A DNA stretch of 64,000 bases from Apostichopus japonicus (Eukaryota > Echinodermata > Holothuroidea > Aspidochirotida > Stichopodidae): the NCBI RefSeq assembly GCF_037975245.1, contig NC_092579.1, positions 29,723,666 through 29,787,665 on the forward strand, written 5' to 3'. Shown one piece after another: positions 34,521 to 47,345 of the stretch (within the stretch, counting starts at the first letter, position 1; each line of letters starts with the position of its first letter). The notes below the pieces were generated by a model, which worked only from the letters and a program-made list of their open reading frames with translations, ran no database searches and had not been told where the DNA came from. The position numbers and the translations under genes are program-made.

Positions 34521-35636
34521 TTAATATTCAGTGAGTTTCGTCACTTGAAACGAAACTTTCACCTTCCAAAAGAAAAAGGGAGCGATAATCAATGTTAGGA
34601 TATTGAAGATAATTCCAGTGCAACCCAAACTCCAGCAGATAAGGTTAAGGTATCCACTGGCAGCAGGGATCACCACGGTGACAGTTATTGATTTGCTAGC
34701 TGTAGCCTTATCCATTGACTCGTTATTCTGCAATTGGTGTTTGTCAGCAATAGGACTGCCTGCTGTAGAAAGTTCCTCTGTCCGTGAAGTGAGATACAGC
34801 ATTGTTGATCCCTCAGTTACATCATACACTTCCTCTCCACCAGTAGACTGTATGGTGCTACTTGGTTGAACGGTACTGATTCTAGATACTGCAACCCCCT
34901 TGCTGGTCCATTCAGTCACCCTGCCACGGTATGTTGTTGCCTCATGTGTTGTTGATGTTGTTGGCATTTCAGTTGTCAAATAACAACTTGGGGTTTCAGG
35001 CTGTCCTTGACAATGCTTGACTTTGAAGAAATAATGATTTTTGCATTGTGCCTTGTACTTGCAATTTTCTGTCAGTTCTTCGTTGAATTTCAAAATCCCA
35101 AGCAGGTTACAGTTTTGTGTACATCCCGGCGTTTGATCATTACAGAGTAAGCACAAATCCTTGTTGTCATGGAGATCAACCAGCACCAAATCTGGTAAGA
35201 ATTGATCAAAAATGGACATGAAAATGAAGGCCAAGCTGTTATTCTGCAGAAAGATTTGTTTGAGGCTTGTGTTCTCACCAAAGGCTTCTTCGTGTATGAG
35301 AAGGATCTGGTTATGACTCAGATCGAGGATGGTCAGTCCGGTCAGATTAGTCAGGCTGTTGCGAGGAACGGATCTCAGACTGTTTCGCGACAGATTCAGA
35401 TCTGTCACGTCACTGGTGTTGGGAAACCGTGGCATGTAACGTATGTTATAACCCGCCAGGTCGATCCGGTTAGCGCCACAGTCGTCCGATGGTTGAGGTA
35501 CCAACTCACAGCTGCTTGAGCAAGACCCTGGACGAAGGTTTCCTCCCAATGAAGAACCAACTATCCTTATGTCTACTAAACCAAGCAAGTAGACAGAACA
35601 CTGGATGAGCCGAAAGATATGATTATAAACTCCCAT
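34521..35636 (-). CDS. LRR transmembrane protein with long Thr/Ser-rich stalk
   Basis: About 371 residues from the ATG at 35636 (the open frame extends only three codons further upstream). Residues 1-30 are hydrophobic and may be a signal peptide. A Cys-bearing N-cap (CSSSCELVPQPSDDC) is followed by LRRs (VTDLNLSRNSLRSVP, LTILDLSHNQILLI, LKQIFLQNNSLAFI, LVLVDLHDNKDL), a Cys-rich C-cap (CLLCNDQTPGC), a Thr/Ser-rich stalk of about 110 residues likely to be O-glycosylated, one TM helix near the C-terminus (LICWSLGCTGIIFNILTLI) and a short tail KVKVSFQVTKLTEY. No TIR domain. It shares the layout of the other receptors here but little sequence. A possible donor (CAAGTGACG) near the end leaves room for another exon. 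Confidence 0.82.
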   Translation of the reverse strand: MGVYNHIFRLIQCSVYLLGLVDIRIVGSSLGGNLRPGSCSSSCELVPQPSDDCGANRIDLAGYNIRYMPRFPNTSDVTDLNLSRNSLRSVPRNSLTNLTGLTILDLSHNQILLIHEEAFGENTSLKQIFLQNNSLAFIFMSIFDQFLPDLVLVDLHDNKDLCLLCNDQTPGCTQNCNLLGILKFNEELTENCKYKAQCKNHYFFKVKHCQGQPETPSCYLTTEMPTTSTTHEATTYRGRVTEWTSKGVAVSRISTVQPSSTIQSTGGEEVYDVTEGSTMLYLTSRTEELSTAGSPIADKHQLQNNESMDKATASKSITVTVVIPAASGYLNLICWSLGCTGIIFNILTLIIAPFFFWKVKVSFQVTKLTEY

Positions 35637-35644
35637 GATTTTCA

Positions 35645-36494
35645 CGATTTGTGGGCGGATATTTCTAGGTCTTCAATTTACGATGTATGAGTTAAATGGT
35701 CATCAACGGTGACAGTGCAGAACACATTTCTGACAAATGACGAGTCAAGCACAAGTGATAGTTTCTGCATGCATCAAACTACATTAGCACTATTAAAATA
35801 TGTTATTAAAAGTGATTGTAAGTACTAACATTCAAGTATCCCACACAGTTCAGTATGTTTTTGATTCCCCACTTGAAGTAGTAAGATCATAAGTGAAAGT
35901 ACTTTTATATAATATAATTAAGGATTCTCTTTCACAGTCCTTTTCATGCCACCCACCAGGGACTTCAAATTATCTCACGCCATAGAGTCTTTATATATAA
36001 CTACTCTTTTCTGTGGGTATACAAAGGCAACAATGAATATTGACACTATCACCATGACAACAAAGGCAGAAAATCTAAAAGGGGCTGGGTTGCAAGTATA
36101 CTCATGAGACCTTTGATATATTTTGCAAAAGAATTCCATGAAATGTGTTCTCTAGTCACATCACAATCAAAATGGTGCAGATGTGATTAGCTTGAATAAT
36201 TTGATACAAACAAAGAACAAATTGCAAATAGAAACTAATTACTAACTCAGTACAATCATGAAACCCCAATTACTGTAGCTTATTTTATTAAAACATACTA
36301 CAGGCAATTCAATGTGCTTTAGGCATAAACAAGGTTGTCTGTGTTTCTTCAACAAATTTGGAAAACTTTGAGAATTTATTCCATATTAGTGACATAAGTA
36401 ACAACGTATTAACATCTGTTTATTGTTATTTCTTATAGCAGACAACCAGCTGACATGTGACTAAGTATGATTCTATGACACAGAGCATGTGTGG
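35645..36494. other. Spacer, no gene seen
   Basis: About 850 bases upstream of the preceding LRR gene. Its promoter presumably lies near 35650-36000, but no element stands out. Confidence 0.45.
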
Positions 36495-37298
36495 GAGTAT
36501 GAATCTTACAGTAAATGTCAATGAAAATATGAGTATGAATCTTACAGTAAATGTCAATGTTACTGAGTATGAGTCTAATAGTCAATGTTAATGAGTATGA
36601 ATCTAACAGTAAATGTAACTGTCACTGAGTACAAGTCTAACAGTAAATGTCACTGAGTATGAATCTAACTGTGAATGTCGATGTCACTGAATGTGAATCT
36701 AACAGTAAATGTCAATGTTACTGAGTATGAATATAACAGTAAATGTCAATGTCACTGGGTATGAGTCTAACAGTAAATGTTAATGAGTATGAATCTAACT
36801 GTGAATGTTGATGTCACTGAGTATGAATCTAACTGTGAATGTTGGTGTCACTGAATGTGAATCTAACAGTAAATGTCAATAAGTATGAATTAAACAGTCA
36901 ATGGCAATGTCACTGAGTATTATTATAACAGTAAATGTCAATGTCACTGGGTATGAGTCTAACAGCAAATGTTAATGAGTATCAATCTAACAGTAAATGT
37001 CAATGAGTATGAATCTAATTAACAGTGAATGACAATGTCACTGAGTATGAATCTAACAATAACTTCAATGTCACTGAGTATGAATCTAACAATAAATGTC
37101 AATGTCAATGAGTATGAATCTAACGATAAATGTCAATGTCACTGAGTATGAATCTAACGATAAATGTCAATGTCACTGAGTATGAATCTAACGATAAATG
37201 TCAATGTCACTGAGTATGAATCTAACAATAAATGTCAATGTCACGGAAATGAATCTAACAGTAAATGTACATCAATGTGGTTGAGTATGAATCTTAAA
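36495..37298. repeat. Minisatellite, 34-bp unit, about 24 copies
   Basis: The long unit reads GAGTATGAATCTAACAGTAA followed by ATGTCAATGTCACT. Shorter units of about 28 bp lack the final GTCACT. The copies at about 37080-37240 are nearly identical, showing recent expansion at the right end; the left side is more diverged. No frame runs through it. Confidence 0.93.
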
Positions 37299-38336
37299 GG
37301 GACTGTACATGTATATTAATATGACTGAATACAGCTTCGACAATGATGGATATTTGACAGAATATGAGCCTGTCAACTGATGTGCATATAATTCTCAGAG
37401 AATGTCACATGACTCTTATCACAATCAGACTCAGGGTGTCATGTGACAGAGAGTGAACTTGAGATTGGAATGATGTGGTATAATGAGCCTTCTTCTGTCA
37501 CCATTAATGTAACATGATTCTAGTCATATATGGCTTTGAATGATGCCTTGCATGATCAGACATAATTTGTCCCAAGTAACCCTGGTGATGATCAAACAGT
37601 CTTGCAATTAACGGGACTGGATCATGTCCAACTATATAAGGTCATTTAGAAGTTATCTTTATACTTCTCCTCCTTTGAATAACTGCTTAATAGACCAACA
37701 CTCCTCTTCACAATCCGTATGTTGCAGCACACTTTCAGGCATGGACTATATCTACTGTTTGTTGTAATAATCATTTGGCTAATAGCTCAAGCATTGCTGT
37801 TACAACAACTGTTTCTCGTAAAGCAGCCCCAACTTTAGACAACATTGTGAGCAGTGTTATTTAACTAATAAACGTTCATTATTTCATTCCTCTGATAGGA
37901 TGGGCTTATGAAAAAGGGTTAGATCTTTGATTAATGTCACGGCATAGCCTCGTATCATAGCCTCCCTGTACATGTTTTCCTTACATTTTGTTGTATTCAA
38001 CAGGAAACTTCAACAAATTATGGTTGTTGATATCAAAGAAAACCTGGAATCTATGAGGCTTTATCATGGAATAAACAAAATAGCTCTCTGTTGAGAAGGT
38101 TGCAATGGTTTCATAGTGTATATTTCCCAGCAAAATATATGACATCAAAGTGAGCCATAAGGTGCTTGTGCATGTTACATGTATACTAGTGCTTTAATGT
38201 TGAGTGTTGGTTGTGCATCTGCCAATTAAAGATAATCTTTAAAGTACTTTAAGATATACCATATAATGTGGACAGTTCAATGATCAATTAAGTGTTTTAC
38301 GTAGTTCAGGTGACCAACTCTTATCGAAAGTGATTG
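37299..38336. other. Spacer, no gene seen
   Basis: About 1 kb between two minisatellites. No gene or element recognised. Confidence 0.45.
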
Positions 38337-38745
38337 TTTACTTTGCTTTCAAATACTTTATACACTCCAGTTTACTTTGCTTTAATTATAATACTTGATA
38401 TACTCCCGGCATTTACTTTGCTTTCAAAAACTTGATACACTACAGGCCTATTTTGCTTTACAATACTTGATACACTACATGCATTTACCTTGCTTTCAAA
38501 TACTTGACACACTACAGGAATTTACTTTGCCTACAAATACTTGATACACTCCAGGCCTTATTTTTCTTTACAATACTTGATACACTCCAGGCATTTACCT
38601 TGCTTTCAAAATACTTGATACACTCAAGACATTTAATTTGATTCAAATACTTGATACACTTAAGACATTTACTTTGCTTTCAAATACTTGATACACTCCA
38701 GGCCTGTTTCCTTGATAATACTTGATACACTCCAGGCATCATCTT
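38337..38745. repeat. Minisatellite, about 36-bp unit, about 11 copies
   Basis: Diverged direct copies of TTTACTTTGCTTTCAAATAC followed by TTGATACACTCCAGGCA. Units vary from about 32 to 40 bp. Unrelated in sequence to the minisatellite at 36495. Confidence 0.9.
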
Positions 38746-40427
38746 TTTACCCATCCTACACCAATACCAGCAAGGATTGACTATATACAAATGTTTGTGT
38801 GATTCAAAACCAAACGATAAACTCTATTTATAAGGAATGATGACAAGAGTAGAAAATTTACAGATGAAATGCTGTATAGACGACATGTAAATGTGATGGG
38901 ATAAAATCAACTTATTTATAACCAAAGTTTGAGGATTAAAAGTTTGTCAGATGAAATGCAAAAAGCCAGTATACATGGCTTGTAAATGACACCAGGACAC
39001 CAACTTATATATAACAAAAGTTTTTGGTTTATAACTTTATCAGGTGAAATGCGGAAAGCCAAGTTTACACGGCTTGTACTTGAGACTATACGACCAACTT
39101 ATTGATAACCAAAGATTTTGGTTTCAAATTTTATAACTTGGTTTTATGAGGTTCTAAGTTTACAACCAACTCGGTAAGGTTCAACTGCGTGAGCCATCAG
39201 TGTCAATTGACACAATTGACACAAAAAGCAGAGCGGAAATGCAAGTATACACATTTCAGGGACAAACAGTTGTATATTAATAATAGAGTGCCAAAAATGG
39301 AGGACAAATCAGAAACAAGAAGTAACTGCTCTATGCAAGTCACTCGCAATCAAAAGAACAAGTAATGAAATATAATATGTACAGGTCCAAAAAAAAATTC
39401 TTTACGTTGAATAGACTATACCAATTTCTTTCCCACTACTTCTTCTTAATTATGGTTATAAGTTCCGATAAAGTTAGGAATGTTTTACTCAAAGATGATC
39501 ATTCAAAAATTTCTGGCATGGATATGGAGACCCACAAAATTCCTGAGGAACAAGTCACCAAATCCAGTTCTTCCTTCATCCATTAATTATACAAAGAAAC
39601 ATTTATGATTTGAGAGAACAAATACAGCAGGACATAGAATTTATTATTTTGTGGTTTTCCTGCAAAAATCAAGGTCTTATGTTTTTGTTTTCTGAAAAAC
39701 TTGTAAAAATCCCCCTTTGGGAGCATAGGCCTATAACTATTTAATATCAGTATCTCCACAGTGATGGAGGATAAAACAAATTTCTATTTTGACATATTTT
39801 GGGGGTATTATAAATTACAATGCAATCCAAATTTGATGTATACAAATAGTTGTCCTCGACCAAGCTGACTTTGGTTATCAGAATATAAATTTGGTAAACT
39901 CAGATGATTGGATGAATTTGCCCGGTTACAGTAATGGAAAGAGAAGAACTATTCAGTAATTATGAAAAGTGTGAATATAGTTACACAGTTTGTGTGTTCC
40001 ATGTTCATGGATCCATTTCTGACATGTAACTTGACTGTTCTTTAACAGTAAGATAGTGTCTGCTAATAAACTTCCACTGGTTATTATAGACATATTTGGA
40101 TATTAAAGCATGTCGTCGTGCCAAAGAATGATAAATCGGATCTATTCGCTGCAACGATCCACAAAAGAAGGTGCATGAAAGTAGCAATTATTATGTGTCT
40201 TTACTCTACTGTAAGTAATCACACAAGTTTAATACTTTGATATTCACAGAAGTAATTAAACTAATACTCATACTTGTGAATTTCAATACGTAAAGTTTTT
40301 TCGAGAACTCAGAGTCCATTCCATATTCACAAAAGATGACTGCATGTCCCTGCACGCTGAAGGAGATCAAATGGTTGATGCCGGTTAGTGTAATATCATC
40401 AGTTGAGATTAGTATGGTCTTTTCAAC
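38746..40427. other. Spacer with a weak repeated segment
   Basis: About 1.7 kb. Near 38870-39170 three loosely similar segments of about 110 bp recur (CAGATGAAATGC, AAAGCCA, GGCTTGTA, CAACTTATTTATAACCAAAG), so an old tandem repeat is possible. No gene is recognised; the frame at 39365-39586 has no supporting motif. Confidence 0.4.
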
Positions 40428-41318
40428 CTACCCGACCCGAACCAAGGAACATTTCACGGTATAGCGCATTCGGAACAATAACCAAACTGTTATGATGTTG
40501 CACACCAGCCCAGTGGATCCAAGGATTACACATCTATAGAAATTCTGTGCAGTAATTGCAACATGTGAAACAAACTCAGAGCCTGATGTATAAGATGCAG
40601 ATTCCTTGTTGACATCAACGGATAGAGAAGTATGACTGGTGTCTTCAGAGGAAGATGTGGTACTGGAGCCATCAGAGGAAGATGTAGACCTGGAGCCATC
40701 AGAGGCAGATGTAGGACTGGAGCCGTCAGAGGAAGATGCCAACAGTGCGGTCGGAGGTCTTGCGGTGGATGGTTCATCACAAAAAACACCATTGAGGTCT
40801 TTATCTACTTTGACAGAAACAGTGCCATTGATGCAACCACCGTCATCAGAAGAAGAAGAAGAACTTGCAACGAATATGTCACTGTTCTGTTCCAGGTCGA
40901 TGAGACTCAAGTTCTGGAGGTCATGAAACATTTTCAGATCAAGCTTCCCGAGTTGATTATGCTGAAGGTAAACCTCCCTGAGGTGTCTCAAGGATGTAAA
41001 TGGATCATCGGGAAGTGTCAACAGCCTATTGTGACTGAGGTCGAGAACTTCCAGGCTGGTGAATCCACTGAAGTCTGATTTCTGAAGAAAGCGGAATCGA
41101 TTGTGAGACAAATTGAGTGTCTTTACAGAGCCCATATTGGTGATATTGCACTTCGAGAGACAACTGAGATCCTCACAACTTTGATTTGTCAAATAAATTT
41201 CCATGCCACTGTCATGAACTTGACATGAGCAATCATCACAATCCTTTGAAGAGCAACACACTAAATGTCCGCAAAGCAGAACTATGACTGATCCAGCAAA
41301 GATCACTTGAAAAGACAT
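40428..41318 (-). CDS. LRR transmembrane protein with Ser-rich repetitive stalk
   Basis: About 296 residues from the ATG at 41318 (MSFQVIFAGSVIVLLCG, a good signal peptide); the frame upstream has no ATG. The N-cap is CDDCSCQ, followed by LRRs (VKTLNLSHNRFRFL, LEVLDLSHNRLLTLP, LREVYLQHNQLGKL, LSLIDLEQNSDI). Next come an S7 tract and a stalk of imperfect SSSDG(S)xx repeats encoded by a 24-bp-type minisatellite (40630-40740), then one TM helix near the C-terminus (CVILGSTGLVCNIITVWLLF) and a tail RMRYTVKCSLVRVG. A good splice donor (CGG then GTAGGT) overlaps the last codons, so the annotated stop may be intronic. The LRR consensus is more canonical here than in the tandem genes. Confidence 0.84.
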   Translation of the reverse strand: MSFQVIFAGSVIVLLCGHLVCCSSKDCDDCSCQVHDSGMEIYLTNQSCEDLSCLSKCNITNMGSVKTLNLSHNRFRFLQKSDFSGFTSLEVLDLSHNRLLTLPDDPFTSLRHLREVYLQHNQLGKLDLKMFHDLQNLSLIDLEQNSDIFVASSSSSSDDGGCINGTVSVKVDKDLNGVFCDEPSTARPPTALLASSSDGSSPTSASDGSRSTSSSDGSSTTSSSEDTSHTSLSVDVNKESASYTSGSEFVSHVAITAQNFYRCVILGSTGLVCNIITVWLLFRMRYTVKCSLVRVG

Positions 41319-41987
41319 CTTGTGGTGTGATGCTAGAGCCAGATGTATGTGCGGCAATAGACAAATTGATAATTTAGACCAAAAAGTAACAGGTTAGTAA
41401 GTATAACATTACACCTGCTCCATGCCAGTTATGTTCTTGCCAACGGATAGACATGTAGTATGTCTGTGATTATAGCAGAAGGTTGTGTTGAAGGTTACAC
41501 TGTGTCGTAAAAATATAAAGTGAAAGCATATATGGAACTTTGTTTTAAACACTTGTAATTATGCAAGGGTACTTTGACGATCGAAAAGCAATTTTGATTA
41601 TGAATATAATGCAAAATCATGCAGTAGGTTGGAACCAATCAAAAGGCCACTCATCTGCATAGAAAACAGAGAAAACAATTACTTTCCTTTTATGAGACAG
41701 CAGAATACAAATAAAAACTATCACAAACTTTTAGTATCATTTCAGGCAATTTGAGTTAAAGAGACCGGGTAAAATAAAGCAGCTACGTGGGCGATGTTAC
41801 AATTGGTCAGCCCCCTCATGTGATAGCTATAACATACAAGTTCAAGATTCCTTGAAAGAGAAGAAAGATAACTGCTTTGTTTTATCAAATAGCTGTAACC
41901 ATACAATAGTACTATTTAAAGTTAAAGTAATTCATATTCAGATATAAACCTGACAGTGACACCTTAATCACCTCAACTGTACATACA

Positions 41988-41991
<4 letters not shown>
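41319..41991. other. Spacer, no gene seen
   Basis: 5' region of the LRR gene at 40428-41318; no element is identified with confidence. Confidence 0.4.

Positions 41992-42040
<49 letters not shown>
41992..42040. repeat. (AT)n microsatellite
   Basis: Uninterrupted alternating A and T for about 48 bases. Confidence 0.97.
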
Positions 42041-42044
<4 letters not shown>

Positions 42045-45000
42045 ATACATTCAAAAGCAGAGTATAAAGCATTAAATAAAATCAATATTTAACTTGATAA
42101 TATTAATTTGAAATACTTAACTGGTTTCATCAAAAATTATAAATGGGCAACATATTTCAGGGGTTTCAGTATTGATTATTCTATTGTAATTTCTCAATAT
42201 CAACTGAAAAGAGCTGTATCAAAAGCATGATATTTACACAACTACCAGAATTTGGTAAATGTGAAGCAAAATGTGCAAAAAAGATGACAATAAGCATTTC
42301 ATTTCTGCATATATCAGTACTTATTCCCTATTGATTTTCCTGTTTATTAAACCATTAATATTATTATCTCCACCACCTAAGTCGTTTTTACCAACAGGTA
42401 GTAATGAACTATTGCCTTTAACTACATCATTCAAACTGAATATTCACTACAGTATACTGATGTAAAATTTGAAATCCATCATGTTTCAATAGATGTTTTG
42501 TGTTTGACAAACTGTACAATGTCAATATGTGTACTATTGTGGCAGCAAAAACAGAGGTACAGTACAACATTCCTTGGAGGTGTCATTTCCAAGGTGCATG
42601 GTCTATCTGTGGGCTACACACGTTGGTGACTTTAGAGAGCAATTCACATTTCAGTGATAAGCATGTGACACTCCAAGATGCGATCATAACCCTTCATCCA
42701 TAGCTTACTAGAAAATATTCCAGAAAATGATTATGTGTAAAGTTAAGAATTAATGAGAATAAAAGGATATGCAAATCTCTTGTAAATTTATAGTTCAAGG
42801 TGGGAGACAATGACTGTATTTTAATCATCATGTTAAGCTGAGTTTGTCTTGGACATTTTATTGAACTTGGCTACTGCTGCAGTCGAGTCTTACTGAGAGA
42901 GAATAAATCCGCAGGTTTAATGCTCACACTGCTCACACTTTAAAGCCTCACACTGCATCCCTTTAATTCCCATTTATCTGAACAACCAACACATAAGAGA
43001 GCATTTGGAGGGCGGTACTATAAAATCTACTTCAGACGTCTGCAGAAGTCAGCAAATCATTCTGCTGCTTACTTTATTGAGCAACCGACTTCAAGTTGCT
43101 TCATTATTTCACTCTTGCTCTTTCAAACTTATCAAAGAACTTTGGCGGCATGACGGCTTCTTAACCTAGATTTCATGACTTCTTGTCTGAACTACCAGAC
43201 GTTGATAAACCTAAGTTCATCCTCTATCCTTTGTGACATCGCCAAGCCTGTTGTACCCACCCAACAATTCTATCTATTAACCAACACAGGGCAGTACAAA
43301 CCATTAATAAATCAATAATATATACGATACCTTTATTTAGGGGATAATTGTTGCTTTTTAACTGAGATGTTGGTCAGGACACTAAGTCTAACTTTACCGT
43401 CAGTTTTATTTTGAAATGTCAGTTGCAAACTGTTAAGTGTTCGATAAATGCTTTTAATGGCTAATGTAATATGAATTTCTGAGGACCATAGCATATATTT
43501 CCCACTTCTACCCTGAACTCAGTGGTAGTACCACAACTTCATCTCCATTGACTACAGTCAACAACGAAGTCATCTATCGGTATAATTTATATCAGTCCAT
43601 ATTTCCATTAACATCCTATTTGAAGAACTAATACATAACAGACTATCAAGCAACAATCAATATACCCACATTTCACAATAGCCCCCTCTATTTTGTCTGC
43701 CACATGGGAAGTACACTTGTCATATAATAATAAACCATTAATATACGGATTACTAAACCATGCATGGGAAGTACACTTGTCCTATTATAATAAACCAGTA
43801 ATATACCGAATAATACACCATTTAAGATTACATCACACAGGACATAAATTTCATAAAATTTCTAGAAAGTAAAACATCAATTTGGGAATGGTTTATTACT
43901 GATATCATCTCATCTCCCAACTGAAGTACCATAGTTACAACAACACAATTCAGAAACAAAGCTTGATCTTATATTAAAGCAATTCAAGGAATAGAATTGT
44001 TCAAGATTCATTTGTGTTTAACCTACCAATAATAATGTACCAGAATTGTAAAGGAAGATTTTCAATAACACTCATTTACTTCGTTTATTACTTTCACTGA
44101 ACAATAAAAAGGCTTTTGCTTTCATCATTGACATGCAATATCTCCCTCTATTTTTCTGCCTTACACATGGTGACTTTAGAGAGCAATTCACATTTCAGAG
44201 ATGAGCATGTGATGTGACGTGACACTCCAAGATGGGACCAAAACCCTTCCACTTGGCTTTGAACTAGGAAATATTCCAGAAAATGATTATGATTATGATG
44301 CAAGTCCAGTTAATTGGTGGGAATTTTTCTTTGAATATTATATTATTAAGTAATTTCTTTTAAAAACAACTAGCAATGACAGACCCTGGAATATATAGCT
44401 CTCCACCAAATGTGGGTTTTTACAAAATTTGAAACGCATCTTGATTTACCAAGGAATGTTTTTCTGAAATCTAAAATGATTTTCCATTATAACATTCAAA
44501 GGAACAGAGCTCCTGACAATCTCAGTGTTGCATTACGAATGCGACTGCTTCGTACTAGTGAAAAAGTGGCCAGTTGCAATGCACTAACACATTTTCACTA
44601 AATTCCACTAATCAGTAGTTTAAGATACTTAATATGCAGTACAAAATTTTAAAAAAAATCCTTACAAACTACTCTGGGAAATCTCACAAATATTCAACAT
44701 CATACTAGGTATACTTTGCATATATCTACATATTCATTGCTGTAAAATATGATACTATATAGAGATGAAGTACTCATTCTGCTTATTGAGCAAGAGCATC
44801 AACTATCCTTCTACCATATGAATATGCATATGCATTTGTTGTATAACTATAGTTAAAGCATACTAAAATCAACTAAATACTGTTGAAGAGATATTGACAT
44901 TTTAAAAATTTTATGTTAAGCCCAGCCCACTCATTAATATTCATGTTGGGAACCACAAATCTTAGGGTACATCTGCACATCATGTGGCATCTACCTGTTG

Positions 45001-45480
45001 TACCTAGTATGACATTGATTCAACTTGTTGGTCTCGAGGTATCATGTTTCTAAACTTTTCACTGTGATGACACTCTAGCCACACCCATTCATGAATAATA
45101 ATGAGAATGAATTGATTATCAGACATATTGCCATTATAAGAATGAAGAATTTTACATTAAGTCCCACCCACTCACCAATATGCATGAGATGGGAACCACA
45201 AACAATAGGGCTCATCTACACATCATGGGGCATCTACCTACCACGCATGACATGGACTCAACTTGTGCTTCTTGAGAAATCGTTTTTACAAGCTGGGCGT
45301 CACATACACACAAACATGCACGCACGCACGCACTCACGCACAAAGCTGCCGGCACGATTGCAAAGGTGATTGAGGCTTCCGCATCGTAACCAAATAAGAA
45401 TAACAGATGATTAAAGGCAACTGAAACACCATGGTTACCACTTGATATTAGTATCCTAAATAGTGATAAAATAATTTAAC
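42041..45480. other. Spacer with short old duplications
   Basis: No gene is recognised in 3.4 kb. Visible internal duplications: about 42620-42740 matches 44170-44290 (ACTTTAGAGAGCAATTCACA and AATATTCCAGAAAATGATTA); 43700-43760 repeats at 43761-43820 (CATGGGAAGTACACTTGTC); 44925-45060 matches 45160-45290 (CCACTCA, GGGAACCACAAA, CACATCATG, GGCATCTACCT). A (CA/CG)-rich microsatellite lies at 45303-45342. Confidence 0.6.
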
Positions 45481-45489
45481 AATTGATTA

Positions 45490-47345
45490 AACTTTGACTG
45501 GTTTCACTGATCAGTAGTCAGTGAACATTAATCCATCCATTTACGTTCTCAAAAATTATCTGTGAGACAAATATTGGTATTATTGTTATTATTTTGGAGA
45601 CCAAACTGAGCTGTCGTACAAATACATTACCTACTGTTTTTACTCTAAATAAAACATAGCAGTGGTATTATAAATTGATGATAAACAATTTTGTTAATAT
45701 TACAAGGTGTGCTACATTGTATATTAATTACGTCATTATATAACCGTGACTCCGTCAGTCAATGGAATTAAAGTGCACTGTGACGTCACTGACCTAAAAC
45801 AATGGTATTTGAAAGTATTCTGTATTTATAAACCATTGGACTTAATGACTATAGATGTCATTGACTTTATCACTTTATGTAGAAAATTGCTTTTATATAC
45901 TTCCAATTTATAACAATGCCTTTGAAGACATACATCACATCACTCTCACTACACTAAACATACTGACTTATTGTGTGTGTGGGATACAGTAGTAAAACAG
46001 GTCAAACTTATCTGGGCTAATTAAGTATTGAAGATCGTTAAACTGCTGAACAAATGCCAGAAAGTAAAATATGTTATCATTGCAGAAAATAATAGATTTA
46101 AGGCTCTCATCTTTTGTGTCAATGGCTCAAACAAAATGTCCGTAAACCAAAGTTAACTCTATAGCACTCGTTCATAGAAGTCAGTATCGATCATTCATAA
46201 TTTTCTTCTTATATTTTGAATGCTCTAAATACTTCTAATATTTTGGAGTCTAATATCCTAAGCATCTACTTCTACCTCTATTTCTACTTCCAATATTCTA
46301 AACTTTTGAAGGTAAAGTTTGAATCAATGTGAAAGTAAAACAATTGGAGAAATTAATTGGCATGCATGCATGAGATCTGCATGCCATAGCATGTTGAAGG
46401 AGATTAAATGTTCACTGCAGGTTGGGTAATGTCATCAGATGACATTAGTATGGTCATTTCAAGTACTCTAACGAAACCAACAAACTTTTCACTGTACAGT
46501 GGATTCAATATCAAATAAACAATGTGTTACGATGTTGCACACCAGCCCAGTATATCCATGGATTATTCATCTATTTCAAACTCTGTAACTATTGTATGTG
46601 TGGGAGACAGTAAACAAGTTAAACTTATCTGGGCGAACTAAGTATTGAAAATTGTATAATTGCAGAACAAATGCCAGAAAGTTAAATATATGTTATCATT
46701 GCAGAGAATGATAGTTTAAAGTCGCATTTGTTTGTGTCAATGGCTCCGACAAAATCTCCGTAAACCAAAGTCAACTCTACAGCACTAGGTCATAAAATTA
46801 GTACAGATTATACACGATTGTTTTGTTGTTGAATACTCTAAACTTTCTAACAGTTTGAAGTAAAAAAAAACTGTACTTTGGAAATAACTTTTGAATAATA
46901 TGAAAGTTAAACAACTCTTGGCCATTCACTGATAAATTAAGAGTGAACATTAATTCATGGATTACATTCTAAACAGAGCATTGTCTCTGAGACAACTGTG
47001 CTGGTATTATTGTTATTATTATGAACCGAAATGAGCTATCATACAAGATCATCACTTGTTTTTGTTTTAAATTTAAATAAAACAATGAAGAATTAAGCCA
47101 TGATTCAGCTAGCTAATTCACGTCTTACGAAACCACACAACACTGAATACCTAAAATCAACAATAACACTAAATAACTGTAATACACATGTCCACTGATA
47201 TGACTGTTGATGTCTGCAGTATAACAGCAATGGTAATCGATGATATACAACATCGTTAAATATTACAACATGTGCTACATTGTATAAGTTACAATATATA
47301 TAGTTTAATTACATTGTTATATAACTGTTGATTGATTCTGTTCAT
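45490..47345. repeat. Old local duplication around an LRR relic
   Basis: Two interleaved pairs of direct repeats: 45490-45760 matches 46925-47345 (GAACATTAATCCAT, GGTATTATTGTTATTATT, GTGCTACATTGTAT), and 45965-46200 matches 46585-46820 (CTTATCTGGGC, GAACAAATGCCAGAAAGT, TGTTATCATTGCAGA). Identity is about 75-80%, so the events are old. Between the second pair lies a relic of the LRR gene at 40428-41318. Confidence 0.7.
46372..46590 (-). pseudogene. Relic of the Ser-rich LRR gene (3' end only)
   Basis: Homologous to 40330-40550, the TM/tail coding end and 3' flank of the LRR gene at 40428-41318 (shared TTGAAGGAGAT, ATTAGTATGGTC, GTTGCACACCAGCCCAGT, GGATTA.. CATCTAT). The frame is broken by several indels and no LRR codons precede it. 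It shows that this locus too was once duplicated. Confidence 0.8.

Noticed and set aside
36495-37298. A CRISPR-like array of regularly spaced repeats
   Set aside because: Repeats are contiguous without unique spacers, and the context is an animal genome.
40632-41078. Long plus-strand frames (up to 148 codons) over the LRR gene at 40428-41318
   Set aside because: Antisense shadows of the Ser-rich stalk repeat and LRR codons; the minus-strand frame has signal peptide, LRRs and TM.
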